36,894 bases of DNA, taken from contig CAISEW010000028.1 in assembly GCA_903884455.1 (NCBI GenBank), positions 1-36,894 on the forward strand, read 5' to 3'. The position numbers and the translations under genes were made by a program. How positions within the stretch are numbered: position 1 is the first letter of the stretch; each line of letters starts with the position of its first letter. Source of the stretch: an uncultured Chloroflexota bacterium. GTDB lineage: Bacteria > Chloroflexota > Dehalococcoidia > GIF9 > AB-539-J10. Below the pieces are notes generated by a model that had not been told where the DNA came from, made no database searches, and worked only from the letters and a program-made list of their open reading frames with translations. Of the stretch, positions 16,037 to 25,588 are shown piece by piece.

Positions 16037-16699
16037 ATGATAAAGAGCCAAAATTTGTTAACCGAGGTTGAATCCAAGGAGCTTCTTAAGAAAGCAGGGA
16101 TACCCGTTGTTGAAGCGAAGCTGGCTCGAAGTAAAAAGGAGGCTATTTCCGTAAGCAAGGAAATGGGCTTCCCTGTAGTGTTGAAAATAAGCTCCCCTGA
16201 TGTGGTTCACAAAAGTGATTCCGGCGGTGTTAAATTAGGACTAGCCAACGCTACTCAAGTAGGCAAGGCTTACACCGAGATTATATCCTCCGTTAAACAG
16301 GCATACCCTGAAGCTCAAATTGAGGGTGTATCGGTGCAACCGATGGCTCCGTCAGGAGTGGAAGTGATTGTGGGCATGAGCAAGGACCCACAATTCGGTC
16401 CCGTACTCATGTTTGGTCTCGGCGGTATACTGGTAGAGGTGTTAAAGGATGTCTCCTTCAGAATAGTCCCGGTTACCGAAAGGGATGCCCGGGAAATGAT
16501 TAGAGAAATAAAGGGATATCCCATACTGGAAGGGTACAGGGGACAAAAGCCAGCCAGCATCCCGGCATTGGAAAAGCTAATAGTCAAAGTGTCTCAGTTT
16601 GTCGAGAAAAATCCTCAAATAAAAGAGCTCGACCTTAATCCCATATTCGCCTATCCTGATAAGGCTGTAGCTGTTGATGCCCGAATAATCCTGGAATGA
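16037..16699 (+). CDS. ADP-forming acyl-CoA synthetase (acetate-CoA ligase), beta subunit
   Basis: 220 residues: ATP-grasp_5 domain, the length of the separate beta subunit. It passes phosphate between ADP/ATP and the alpha-subunit histidine, so acyl-CoA plus ADP and Pi gives acid, CoA and ATP. Motifs: GFPVVLKISSPDVVHKSDSGGV (about 45-66), VQPMAPSGVEVIVGM (about 105-119), GPVLMFGLGGILVEVLKDV, ELDLNPIFAYP near the end. ATG preceded by AAGGAGATAAGCA. The alpha subunit follows 83 bases later. Confidence 0.92.
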   Translation: MIKSQNLLTEVESKELLKKAGIPVVEAKLARSKKEAISVSKEMGFPVVLKISSPDVVHKSDSGGVKLGLANATQVGKAYTEIISSVKQAYPEAQIEGVSVQPMAPSGVEVIVGMSKDPQFGPVLMFGLGGILVEVLKDVSFRIVPVTERDAREMIREIKGYPILEGYRGQKPASIPALEKLIVKVSQFVEKNPQIKELDLNPIFAYPDKAVAVDARIILE

Positions 16700-16782
16700 T
16701 AATCTAAAGGCCACTGTCCCGATAACCAGAGGTTATTAAATTTGGATTTCACCAGCCATATTGAAGTTGCCGAGGCTTAACT

Positions 16783-18213
16783 TTGTTTGAGGAAAAGCTT
16801 AAGGAATTTGAGCCTATCTTTTACCCCAAATCCATTGCCGTCATCGGGGCATCGGCTACCTCGATAAAAGCCGGCTCTTTATGGGTCTGGGCCTTGCGTT
16901 CCGCTGGTTTCCCGGGACTCATTTATCCCGTTGGTGCCAGCGGCGGCCAAATCGCCGACCTCAAAATTTTCCCTAACCTCAGGCTAGTCCCTGGAGAGGT
17001 AGATTACGTTATTGTAGCCATTCCTCGACAATCTGTGTTGGAGCTCCTCGATGATTGCGCAGCCAAAAATGTCAAAGCTGTTCAATTCTTCACCGCTGGA
17101 TTCAGTGAAATAGATGCACAACAGGGACGCAAGCTAGAGGAACAAATGCTCGAGAAGGCGCGACAGGGAAACCTTCGCATCATCGGTCCAAATTGCATAG
17201 GTGTATATTGCCCGGAACATAAAATCCCATTCCTCCTGGGGATACTCGGTGAAAGTGGTTCCGTAGGCTTCGTTTCCCAGAGCGGTGGCATCGCTACCAA
17301 ATTAGTGACAAACGGGATAGCCCGCCATATCAACTACAGCAAAGGAGTCAGCTTTGGCAACGGCATTGATTTGGATGCCAGCGATTTCTTGCAATACCTG
17401 GCTGCTGACCCCAAAACCAAGGTCATTGGTGCCTACCTCGAGGGAACAAGAGACGGAGCCTGTCTTTTCAACACTATGAAAGAAGTAGCCAAGGTCAAGC
17501 CTTTAGTTGTCTGGAAAGGAGGGAGAACAGAAGCTGGCGCTCAGGCTGCCATGTCCCACACTGGTTCTTTAGCCAGTTCAGCAGCCATCTGGTCAGCAAT
17601 GTTGAAGCAATCTGGCGCCATAGAAGTGCATAGTTTAGAAGAATTGACCGACACCCTGCTTATATTCCAACAGCTTAGACACTGGCAAGGTACCCGCGCA
17701 GCCATTATTGGCGGTCTAGCTGATGGGGGCGGCGGCAATTCGGTAGCCGCTGGCGATGCCTGCATGGAAAATGGGCTCAAGGTCCCACCTCTCTCCTTTG
17801 AGACAAAGCAAAAACTGAGTGAGCTCCTGGGAGAAGTAGGCAGCATCCTGCGTAATCCGGTAGATGTAAGCCAGGCACAATTCCGAGGCCTAGCAGCTCT
17901 ATTTCAAGCCATAGATTTAATAGCAAGGGATACTATTATCGACATCGTCTTAATTCAAGAGGATATAGACATCCTCTTACCAATTTACTCCCGGAAAGGA
18001 CTGGAAGAAATAAACGAATTCTTTATAGAGCTTGGAAGCAGGCAAAATAAGCCCATAATAGTCGTTTTACCGTCTGGCTCCGCTGAGCCAGAAAGATTGC
18101 AGATAGAGCAAAAGCTCCTCGCAGCTTCCATCCCAGTCTTTTGCTCCATGGAACATGCTGCTAAAGCTATTTGCAAACTTAACAAATATTCTTGCCGGCA
18201 GGAGGCTAAATAA
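16783..18213 (+). CDS. ADP-forming acyl-CoA synthetase, alpha subunit
   Basis: 476 residues. The N-terminal CoA-binding domain (about 10-140, YPKSIAVIGASATSIKAG), succinyl-CoA-ligase-like domain with FVSQSGGIATKL, phosphohistidine loop MSHTGSLASS with H259 as the expected phosphoryl acceptor, and a third ligase domain (about 310-460). TTG start at 16783 with only a weak GAGG site, so the N-terminus is probable rather than certain. Forms the complete enzyme with the preceding beta subunit and would make ATP by substrate-level phosphorylation from acetyl- or other acyl-CoA. Acyl preference cannot be read from sequence. Confidence 0.92.
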   Translation: MFEEKLKEFEPIFYPKSIAVIGASATSIKAGSLWVWALRSAGFPGLIYPVGASGGQIADLKIFPNLRLVPGEVDYVIVAIPRQSVLELLDDCAAKNVKAVQFFTAGFSEIDAQQGRKLEEQMLEKARQGNLRIIGPNCIGVYCPEHKIPFLLGILGESGSVGFVSQSGGIATKLVTNGIARHINYSKGVSFGNGIDLDASDFLQYLAADPKTKVIGAYLEGTRDGACLFNTMKEVAKVKPLVVWKGGRTEAGAQAAMSHTGSLASSAAIWSAMLKQSGAIEVHSLEELTDTLLIFQQLRHWQGTRAAIIGGLADGGGGNSVAAGDACMENGLKVPPLSFETKQKLSELLGEVGSILRNPVDVSQAQFRGLAALFQAIDLIARDTIIDIVLIQEDIDILLPIYSRKGLEEINEFFIELGSRQNKPIIVVLPSGSAEPERLQIEQKLLAASIPVFCSMEHAAKAICKLNKYSCRQEAK

Positions 18214-18466
18214 AGCCAGCCGCAAAAAACTGCACCTCTTCACAAACCTGATAACCCCACAATAAGAATTTCGAATCCGAATCATGATACAAAATTCTGT
18301 TTCTTGTGCTCTTCTGAAGACATTAGATAAATTAGCCCGACCTTTTCCCTCCCTGGCAGACGTTATCCTGATGAAATGTACTCCCATTTATAAGCCAGAA
18401 TAACAATGCTCAAGGAAGGTCAATAGACCTTTACAATGCTTGCGCCACAAACTATAATGCTCAGTC

Positions 18467-20071
18467 ATGTCTTTCATAAAAAGCGGCAATTTACTTGCCA
18501 CCCTGGCTAAGATATCCCACCTGTTAGCTATCCAGAAAAAGCAAGGCTATATCGTTGGTGGCTTCATCCGCGATTGGCTTTTGAAAAGAGAGACCAACGA
18601 CATAGATATTGCTGTAAACGGTGACGCCATAAGCATAGCCCGGAAAGTAGCCGAAGAAATAGGGGGCACATTTGTGCTCCTTGACGATGTCAACAATGTA
18701 ACTAGAGTGGTGGTGATTGAAGATGAGCAGCCAGGAAAGACTTCACAAAAGCAAGAATCGCATGGTGCAGAGTGGCATTTTGATTTCTCTTCTTTTACTG
18801 GAGCTATTGAATCGGACCTTGCCCGCCGCGATTTCACCATAAACGCCATGGCTCTGGAACTTAGCCAATTTGTCACTGCCAGCACAGCCACCACTAAGAG
18901 TTCCCGAAAATCGGCAAAATTGGTGGCTGAAAAGCGACCTCCTTTGAAGATTATCGACCCCTTTTCCGGCAAGGAGGATTTGAGGGATAAAATAGTGCGG
19001 GGGGTAAGCGAGCAAATATTTGAAGCCGATGCCGCAAGACTCTTGCGGGCAATAAGGTTGGCTGCCGAGCTTGACTTCACTATAGAGCCAAACACAGAAT
19101 CTTTAATCTGCCGCTATTCCCAGGCTATCACTGAAGTCCCTGGGGAGAGGGTTAGAGAAGAGTTACTGCGTTTGCTCAGTCCGCCACGAGCTGCTTACTA
19201 TCTGAGATACTTAGATAAACTTGGCTTACTACTCGCCCTAATCCCCGAGCTAGCAGAGAGCAAGGGAGTTGAGCAACCAACAGTGCACTTCTGGGATGTC
19301 TTCGAACACTCTTTACAGACCGTAGCTGCGGTAGAATTCCTCATCAGAGAAAGCGATTGGGAGTACAGCAACGACGATATGCTAACTACTGCTCCCTGGT
19401 CTGACGTAATAGAGAGTCACTTGTCCCAAGAAGTTTCCAGCGGAAGTAACCACAAGGTTCTACTCAAGTTAGCTGGGCTATTCCATGACGTTGCCAAACC
19501 AATGACAAAGTCTATTGATGATACAGGGAGAGCCAGATTTTTAGGGCATACCAAGCAAGGAGCTGCTATGACTGCGAACATTTTGGAACGGTTGCGATTT
19601 AGCAATCGGGAAATAAGAGTGGTGGAAGACCTTGTTTATCATCACCTCCGTCCAGCTCAGATGGCAAATGATGAATTGCCTACTCAACGGGCAATTTATC
19701 GCTACTTTCGAGATACCTGCGAGGTCGGCATTGATATTCTATTCCTGGCTTTAGCCGATTATCTGGCCAGCCGCGGGCCCCTGGCATCCATGGAAGAATG
19801 GAGAAAACATTGCCAATTGATAAACTACATACTGACGGAGCATGACAAGCAGCAGGCCAAAATCTTGCCGGTGGAACTCATTGATGGACATGATATAATG
19901 GATGCGTTTGACTTAGCACCAGGACCACTGATTGGCAAGCTCCTCGCCATGGTCAACGAGGCTCATGCCAGCGGTGAGTTAAGCACTAGAGAAGAAGCTT
20001 TGGCGCTGGTGCAAAGAAAACTGTCACTACGGGGACAGCGCAGCAATCCCTCTGAAATGGAGGTTAGATAG
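18467..20071 (+). CDS. cca: CCA tRNA nucleotidyltransferase / poly(A) polymerase family with HD domain
   Basis: 534 residues. Class II nucleotidyltransferase head: YIVGGFIRDWLL (28-39), catalytic acids in NDIDIAV (44-50), RRDFTINAMAL near 120, the RNA-binding helices, and a C-terminal HD domain (LAGLFHDVAKP near 340, LVYHHLRPAQ). It adds or repairs the 3' CCA of tRNA, needed here because the tRNA-Met gene does not encode a full CCA. The last 15 residues (LSLRGQRSNPSEMEV) are encoded by a CATTGCGAG-family repeat. The TTG of secD follows the TAG directly, so the two are translationally linked. No clear ribosome site at the ATG. Confidence 0.9.
   Translation: MSFIKSGNLLATLAKISHLLAIQKKQGYIVGGFIRDWLLKRETNDIDIAVNGDAISIARKVAEEIGGTFVLLDDVNNVTRVVVIEDEQPGKTSQKQESHGAEWHFDFSSFTGAIESDLARRDFTINAMALELSQFVTASTATTKSSRKSAKLVAEKRPPLKIIDPFSGKEDLRDKIVRGVSEQIFEADAARLLRAIRLAAELDFTIEPNTESLICRYSQAITEVPGERVREELLRLLSPPRAAYYLRYLDKLGLLLALIPELAESKGVEQPTVHFWDVFEHSLQTVAAVEFLIRESDWEYSNDDMLTTAPWSDVIESHLSQEVSSGSNHKVLLKLAGLFHDVAKPMTKSIDDTGRARFLGHTKQGAAMTANILERLRFSNREIRVVEDLVYHHLRPAQMANDELPTQRAIYRYFRDTCEVGIDILFLALADYLASRGPLASMEEWRKHCQLINYILTEHDKQQAKILPVELIDGHDIMDAFDLAPGPLIGKLLAMVNEAHASGELSTREEALALVQRKLSLRGQRSNPSEMEVR
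20021..20052. repeat. CATTGCGAG-family repeat forming the cca 3' end
   Basis: CTGTCACTACGGGGACAGCG followed by CAGCAATCCCTC is a decayed family copy: the TGTCAttGCG left end and GCAATCtCT right end are both recognisable. It is read through as the C-terminal tail of the nucleotidyltransferase. Confidence 0.65.
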
Positions 20072-21427
20072 TTGGCAAAAAGAAATATTTATCTGCTGGT
20101 ATTCATCCTCGTCCTATTTGGTTTTTGCCTGTGGTCAGTCGTGCCTTTAGACCGGAATGTATTCGGCAGGAAAGGGCTGTCCCTGGGGCTTGACCTCGCC
20201 GGGGGAAGTTATCTTGTGTACCAGGCTGACATTAGCCAAAATGAGTCTGGCAGCGAAGCGCAGATTATGGAGGGGGTAAAGGGAGTGATTGAACGACGCA
20301 TCAATGCTTTGGGAATAAGCGAGCCTGTCGTCAGCGTACAACAACAAGAAGGTAGTTATAGCATTGCCATTCAGATAGCGGGTGTCAACGAAACTGAGAA
20401 AGCCAAGGAAATGATTGGGCGTACTGCCTTGCTCGAGTTTCGGGAACAGGATGCCGGAGGAAATTGGACTGTTGCCACAGGCACAGTGAATGGCGAAAAT
20501 TTAACCCTTACCAGTAAATATTTTAAGGTAAACACTTCCATTACTGTAGACCAATATGGCAAACCGCTATTAGTATTTGAGTGGGACGCAACGGGAGCAC
20601 AGCTTTCCAAACAAATAACAACCCGCCTTCTCGGAAAACAGCTAGCTATCTACCTTGGCGATGAGCCGCTCCGGGGAGAGGATGGTCATATCATCGCTCC
20701 GGTGGTTCAGGCGGTGATAGAAGACAAGGGACAAATTGAAGGACTGAGCCTGGCTGATGCCGATGAGCTATCTCTATTACTTAACGCCGGGAGAATGCCT
20801 GTTTCCTTGGGGCGCTGGGTAGAACAAGGTGGCAGCAAAGTCTTCGAGGCAGATGTCCCCTTATATGAAAAGACTGTTGACGCTACCTTGGGGGCTGATT
20901 CCATAAAGAAAAGCATATTCGCGGCAGAGATCGGAATAGCCGTTCTAGTGTTATTCATGCTCCTTTATTATCGTTTTCCTGGTTTTATAGCTTGCCTTGC
21001 CCTGGGGATTTATGGCGTTGTCATCCTAGCAATCTTTAAACTCATCCCAATAACACTGACCCTGCCTGGTATCGCCGGCTTTATCGTTTCTTTTGGCATG
21101 GCCGTAGACGCCAACGTCCTTATCTTTGAGCGTATGAAGGAGGAATTGCGAGGCGGACGTAGCTTAGGTGCTGCCGTTGAGGCCGGGTTCAACCGCGCCT
21201 GGACCGCTATCAGAGATAGCAATATCACCACTTTCATTGCCTGCATTGTTCTCATCTGGCTGGGTGGCTCGCTAGGTGCCCTAATGGTCAGAGGTTTTGC
21301 CATAACCTTATTTATCGGTGTTGCTATGTCCATGTTCAGCGCCATAACCATCACCAGAACTTTCCTGCGCTTTATCCCGAAAAGCCGGTTAACCACCAGT
21401 CCGACAGCTTACGGAGTGAAACTATGA
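20072..21427 (+). CDS. secD: Protein translocase subunit SecD
   Basis: 451 residues. SecD works with SecF in the membrane to pull exported proteins through SecYEG using the proton gradient. One N-terminal helix (about 5-24), the periplasmic P1 region starting GLDLAGGSYLVYQAD (about 37-51), then five membrane helices in the last 170 residues with GMAVDANVLIFERMKEE near 345. TTG start with GGAGG 8 bases upstream, inside the end of cca. The stop overlaps the secF start (ATGA). Confidence 0.96.
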   Translation: MAKRNIYLLVFILVLFGFCLWSVVPLDRNVFGRKGLSLGLDLAGGSYLVYQADISQNESGSEAQIMEGVKGVIERRINALGISEPVVSVQQQEGSYSIAIQIAGVNETEKAKEMIGRTALLEFREQDAGGNWTVATGTVNGENLTLTSKYFKVNTSITVDQYGKPLLVFEWDATGAQLSKQITTRLLGKQLAIYLGDEPLRGEDGHIIAPVVQAVIEDKGQIEGLSLADADELSLLLNAGRMPVSLGRWVEQGGSKVFEADVPLYEKTVDATLGADSIKKSIFAAEIGIAVLVLFMLLYYRFPGFIACLALGIYGVVILAIFKLIPITLTLPGIAGFIVSFGMAVDANVLIFERMKEELRGGRSLGAAVEAGFNRAWTAIRDSNITTFIACIVLIWLGGSLGALMVRGFAITLFIGVAMSMFSAITITRTFLRFIPKSRLTTSPTAYGVKL

Positions 21428-22344
21428 TTGATTTTGTTGGCAAGAGAAGATGGTTCTTTTTTATCTCAGCACTACTGTTCATCGTGAGCATAGCCTCCTT
21501 AGCCATCTTTGGGCTCAAACCCGGGATTGACTTCTCTGGTGGCACATCCTTGACTCTGGAATTCAGTTCTCCAGTAGAGCAAAACCAATTGCGCCAGGAA
21601 ATGGCTAACCTGGGATATAGTGAGGCCACTATTCAGAAGACGGGTCCAGGTAGCTTCTTAGTTCATCTCAGGGAAATTTCAGCTCAGGAAAGAGACACGT
21701 TACGGGACAACCTGGAAACAAACCTCGGAACTCAACTTAATGTCACAGATTATTACTCTACCTCAGCAACGGTAGGTGCTAGTACGGCACGCAATGCCGG
21801 TATTGCCGTCATAATATCCGCTATCGGGATGCTAATCTACATAGCCTGGGCATTCCGTAAGATGCCCAAGCCCTTCCGCTGGGGCATGAGCGCTGTTATT
21901 GCCCTTCTCCACGATGTGGTTATTCTTATTGGTATCTTCTCCTTCCTCGGTTGGATAGCCGGGATAGAAGTTGATGCCTTGTTCATCACCGCGTTGCTTA
22001 CCGTTGTTGGTTATAGCATAAACAATACGGTGGTGGTGTATGACCGTATCCGGGAAAATAAAACTAAAGGTATTAGCTCCGACTTTGCCGTAACAGTAAA
22101 CTCCAGCATTGTGGAAACGCTGGGGCGGTGTTTAAATACCTCTCTGACAACGGTATTTACTATCTTAGCGCTCTTCCTTTTTGGTGGTGCCACAATACAT
22201 TACTTCATGCTCGCTTTGCTGTTAGGTGTTTGTATTGGCACCTATGATTCTGTTTGCATCGCAGGAGAGCTCCTGGTAATGTGGGAGAAAGGCGAATGGG
22301 GGAAAATCTCTGCCTGGCTACCTTTCGTAAAGCAGCCCACATAA
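21424..22344 (+). CDS. secF: Protein translocase subunit SecF
   Basis: 306 residues. N-terminal helix, signature GIDFSGGTSLTLEF (about 35-48), then helices 2-6 with the conserved TVVGYSINNTVVVYDRIREN near 195-214, the SecF counterpart of the SecD GMAVDANV motif. Starts in the ATGA overlap with secD, so production of the two is coupled. The 156 bases to the convergent deacetylase contain a candidate terminator hairpin. Confidence 0.96.
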   Translation: MIDFVGKRRWFFFISALLFIVSIASLAIFGLKPGIDFSGGTSLTLEFSSPVEQNQLRQEMANLGYSEATIQKTGPGSFLVHLREISAQERDTLRDNLETNLGTQLNVTDYYSTSATVGASTARNAGIAVIISAIGMLIYIAWAFRKMPKPFRWGMSAVIALLHDVVILIGIFSFLGWIAGIEVDALFITALLTVVGYSINNTVVVYDRIRENKTKGISSDFAVTVNSSIVETLGRCLNTSLTTVFTILALFLFGGATIHYFMLALLLGVCIGTYDSVCIAGELLVMWEKGEWGKISAWLPFVKQPT

Positions 22345-22392
22345 TCTCGAAAACATAGTTTTCCCAACTTATCAAGTTTGCCCGAGGGAGAG

Positions 22393-22416
22393 GCTGCTGT
22401 TACAATGAACAACAGC
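22393..22416. terminator. Weak hairpin between convergent secF and deacetylase
   Basis: GCTGCTGTT-ACAATG-AACAACAGC: nine-base arms with one mismatch. There is no T-run on either side, so termination activity is doubtful. The rest of 22345-22500 shows nothing I recognise. Confidence 0.3.
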
Positions 22417-22500
22417 TCTATCGCGTAATATCAGGGGCCACTATAAAACAAGAACTTGAACAAGGACTGGCTGTTCTTCGTTTTGAACCTGCCTTTAGCT

Positions 22501-23532
22501 TTATATGTGGTGTATTCTTTTTATTGCCTCGATATGTTCGTCAAATCCCTCGGGCTTTCTTACCATTGATGCTTTCCCCAAAGGGTCATCTACCTTCGAA
22601 TTACCCAGCAGTACATCAAAAACAGCTTTTATGGAAGAAGCAACCACCCGAAGATTATAGCCACCTTCCAGGGTGAAAACGAGACGTCCCTGGCATAGTT
22701 CGGCAGCCAGTTCTTTCAATATCATCGTCATTTGAGCAAAACCTGTGATAGTTACCCTCATCATAGCTAGCTGGTCAGCCCAGTGAGCATCGAAGCCAGC
22801 AGAAACCAGGATTAAGTCGGGCTGAAATCTCCGGGCTACTGGAGCCAAGACCTCGTTGAAGGCTCTCAAGCATTCCTCATCGCCCCAGCCAGCAGCCATA
22901 GGAAAATTAACCGTAGTGCCTTCTCCCTCACCCGTTCCAGTTTCATCTATCCATCCTGTCCCGGGATAAAAGGGATACTGGTGAGTGGAGAAGTAAAGGA
23001 CTTCGGGGTCGGCATAAAAAGCATCCTGAGTCCCATTGCCATGATGGACATCAAAATCAGCGATAAGAACACGGCTGAGGTTGAACTTGCTCAGGGCAAA
23101 TTTAGCGGCGATTGCCACATTATTGAAAATGCAGAAGCCCATTGCTCGATCATGAATGGCATGGTGCCCTGGTGGTCTAACCAAAGCAAAGGCGTTATCC
23201 ACCTCCCCCTTCATCACCGCTTCTACAGCCGCCAGGACCCCACCGGCAGCATATAAGGCTGCTTCGTAAGATTTCGGAGACATTACGGTATCAGGATCAA
23301 GCCAGCCACCACCCTTTTCCGCTTTGCTCTTAACATAGGAAATGTACTCCGGCGCGTGTATCATCTCCAGCTCTTCTAGCGAGGCAGGGCGCGCAGGCAG
23401 ACAGGTGAGTTTCTCTTTAATTCCAGTCTCTTTCAAATAGGACATCGCCTCTACCAGCCTGCGAGAATTCTCCACGTGGTCGCCGGTATCATGTTCCAGA
23501 TAGATTGGGTCATAAACCAGGCCTGCTTTCAT
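22501..23532 (-). CDS. Histone deacetylase / acetoin utilization (AcuC) family deacetylase
   Basis: 343 residues, the class II deacetylase fold (arginase-like). Zn ligands D161 and H163 (ADFDVHHGNG) and D248 (SAGFDAHWADQ), catalytic H123-H124 (RPPGHHA) and the C-terminal EGGYN tyrosine loop are all present, so it should be active. Bacterial members remove acyl groups from lysines (for example acetyl-CoA synthetase) or from polyamines and other small amides. It lies alone. A link to the acyl-CoA synthetase 5 kb away is speculative. Confidence 0.92.
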   Translation of the reverse strand: MKAGLVYDPIYLEHDTGDHVENSRRLVEAMSYLKETGIKEKLTCLPARPASLEELEMIHAPEYISYVKSKAEKGGGWLDPDTVMSPKSYEAALYAAGGVLAAVEAVMKGEVDNAFALVRPPGHHAIHDRAMGFCIFNNVAIAAKFALSKFNLSRVLIADFDVHHGNGTQDAFYADPEVLYFSTHQYPFYPGTGWIDETGTGEGEGTTVNFPMAAGWGDEECLRAFNEVLAPVARRFQPDLILVSAGFDAHWADQLAMMRVTITGFAQMTMILKELAAELCQGRLVFTLEGGYNLRVVASSIKAVFDVLLGNSKVDDPLGKASMVRKPEGFDEHIEAIKRIHHI

Positions 23533-23662
23533 ACTCGCATCATATCAAAAGCACTCAAGCAAAAACAATTATGGGCTTTCCAGAGCAAGTGTTGATTTTT
23601 ATCACAAAAAACATCTATGCTGATGAAAGTGTATACTTTTTCGAACCGGCAGGCTTTGTAGT

Positions 23663-24454
23663 ATGACCAGAGAAGAAATAAAAGAGTTGCTCAACGAGGC
23701 AGAGAAGAGGTTTGCCTCGGAAGCAAAGTTGATACAGTTGGAGTCAGGCAAAGTCATTTTCGTTGGTGATACTCATGGTGACCTCGAAGCCACGGAGAAA
23801 ATTATCCACAGGTATCTCAAGTCGAAGAATAAGCTAGTTTTTCTAGGGGACTATGTTGACCGGGGACCAGCTTCTCTGGAGAACATTAACTTTTTGCTTG
23901 GGCAAAAACTTGAGCACTTCGATTCTCTTTACCTGCTTATGGGAAATCACGAAGGCCATGCTGTATTCAGCTTCCACCCTGCCGATTTCTGGGAGGGGCT
24001 GGATGCCGAACTTCGCCAGCGATATAGTGAGGTCCTTTCCAAGTTGCCACTTGCCATGTCCACGTCAAATGGAATCATTGCTCTGCATGGAGCGCTCCCC
24101 GATGTGTCAGGTTTAGAAGATATAAATAGGATAAAGCCAGGTAGTGCCGAATGGCATCAAATAACCTGGGGTGACTGGCAGGAAAGGGCAGGGAAGTTCC
24201 TGGGAATCGATCCCTATACCGGGAGGCCTCAATTCGGGCGAGGTTGGTTCAAGGAAATCATGTCCCGCTTGGGCAAAAATGTCTTAATAAGGTCTCACCA
24301 GCCAGATGCCCCACCCACGATGTATAGCAGAAAGTGCCTTACTATATTCACCTCTTCAGCTTATAGCCATTATATTTCTGAGCGCACCATAGCCCTGGTT
24401 GATGTGAGAAAAGTGGTAAAGAGCGTGGATGATATAGAGATAGAGATTGTCTAA
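23663..24454 (+). CDS. PPP-family serine/threonine protein phosphatase
   Basis: 263 residues. The three PPP signatures are complete: GDTHG (35-39), GDYVDRG (62-68) and GNHE (94-97), followed by ALHGALP and IRSHQPDAPP, giving the full dinuclear metal site of PP1/PP2A-like enzymes. No signal peptide, so cytoplasmic. The ATG has only a poor ribosome site (CAGGC); TATACT near 23631 may be a -10 box. No partner kinase is in the window. Confidence 0.88.
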   Translation: MTREEIKELLNEAEKRFASEAKLIQLESGKVIFVGDTHGDLEATEKIIHRYLKSKNKLVFLGDYVDRGPASLENINFLLGQKLEHFDSLYLLMGNHEGHAVFSFHPADFWEGLDAELRQRYSEVLSKLPLAMSTSNGIIALHGALPDVSGLEDINRIKPGSAEWHQITWGDWQERAGKFLGIDPYTGRPQFGRGWFKEIMSRLGKNVLIRSHQPDAPPTMYSRKCLTIFTSSAYSHYISERTIALVDVRKVVKSVDDIEIEIV

Positions 24455-24532
24455 AGCTCATGCAGCAACAACCTTGACATGACTTCCTCGAGCATCTACA
24501 CTATTAAAATAACCTGATGAGGTCTGAAAGTA

Positions 24533-24952
24533 ATGATATGCCCTGTTTGTAAATACGCTATGATAGTCGTTGAGTATCGCAATATTGAGCTTGATTATTG
24601 TCATAACTGCAAGGGAGCATGGTTTGACTCTGGAGAGCTTGACCTTTTACTTAAGTCGCAGGGTCTTGAAGAGCCCAAGGCGTTCTTTGATGACATCTTC
24701 AACTCTCAGGAAGCTGCTTCATCAGAAAAGAAACGGAAGTGCCCCATCTGTGGCCGTAAGATGAAAAAGACAGCCATAGACGGACAACCTGAAATCCTCA
24801 TCGACACATGCCGTGATAAACATGGCTTGTGGTTTGATGGAGGTGAGGTGGCTCAACTGATAAAACGTCTGGCTGGGGAACATCCGACAAAACATGATTC
24901 CAGGGGACCAGTTATCAGTTTCTTAGAAGAAGTATTCGGAGCCCCACAGTAA
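24533..24952 (+). CDS. Double zinc-ribbon protein (TFIIB-type zinc finger family)
   Basis: 139 residues with two zf-TFIIB-like ribbons. The first uses C3, C6, C23 and C26 (CPVC ... CHNCKGAWFDSGEL). The second uses C70, C73, C93 and probably H97 in place of the fourth cysteine (CPICGRK ... CRDKHGLWFDGGEV). Each ribbon ends in the family's GxWFDxGE motif. The function is unknown. The gene precedes lemA by 54 bases on the same strand, suggesting a unit with the LemA and M48 genes. Confidence 0.85.
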   Translation: MICPVCKYAMIVVEYRNIELDYCHNCKGAWFDSGELDLLLKSQGLEEPKAFFDDIFNSQEAASSEKKRKCPICGRKMKKTAIDGQPEILIDTCRDKHGLWFDGGEVAQLIKRLAGEHPTKHDSRGPVISFLEEVFGAPQ

Positions 24953-25006
24953 AGCAGCGATGGCGATTAAGCAACACCCAGAGAATATTAGTAAAGGAGG
25001 TTTAAT

Positions 25007-25573
25007 ATGCTAGCACTTTATATCATTATCGGTGTTGTGGTGGTTCTTTTTATCGCATTCCTAATTCTCTACAACGGCCTGGTCAGGCTGCGTAATCAAG
25101 TCAAGAACGCCTGGGCGCAGATTGACGTTCAGCTAAAACGACGCCATGACCTCATTCCCAACCTGGTGGAAACTGTCAAGGGCTATATGAAATACGAGCG
25201 GGAAACTCTGGAAGCAGTAACCAAAGCTCGTACTATTGCCCAGCAAGCGTCGTCTGCGGGAGCTGGTGAGCGAGCCAAGGCCGAAGGCGAGCTGAGTTCA
25301 GCCCTATCCCGTTTACTGGCTGTAGTGGAACGCTACCCCGATCTTAAAGCCAATCAGAACTTTCTGGCACTTCAGGAGGAGCTTACCTCAACCGAGAATA
25401 AGATAAGCTTTTCTCGCCAGTTTTACAATGATTCAGTCCTGAGATATAACAACCAGACGCAGATGGTTCCATCTAACATTGTAGCCAGCATGGGCGGGTT
25501 TAAGGCCAGTGAATTCTTCGAGGTTACTGTAGCCGCCGAAAAAGAACCGGTCAAGGTTAGTTTCACTCAGTAA
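25007..25573 (+). CDS. lemA: LemA family membrane protein
   Basis: 188 residues. One N-terminal membrane helix (about 3-23) followed by long helices with the LemA hallmark [34 protein letters not shown] and [14 protein letters not shown]. The bulk of the protein is expected outside the cytoplasm or in the N-out topology of the family. Its function is not settled; it is often next to M48 proteases or TPM-domain proteins. Strong AAAGGAGGTTTAAT site before ATG; the protease follows 15 bases on. Confidence 0.95.
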   Translation: MLALYIIIGVVVVLFIAFLILYNGLVRLRNQVKNAWAQIDVQLKRRHDLIPNLVETVKGYMKYERETLEAVTKARTIAQQASSAGAGERAKAEGELSSALSRLLAVVERYPDLKANQNFLALQEELTSTENKISFSRQFYNDSVLRYNNQTQMVPSNIVASMGGFKASEFFEVTVAAEKEPVKVSFTQ

Positions 25574-25588
25574 AAAGACTCTTCAGCT

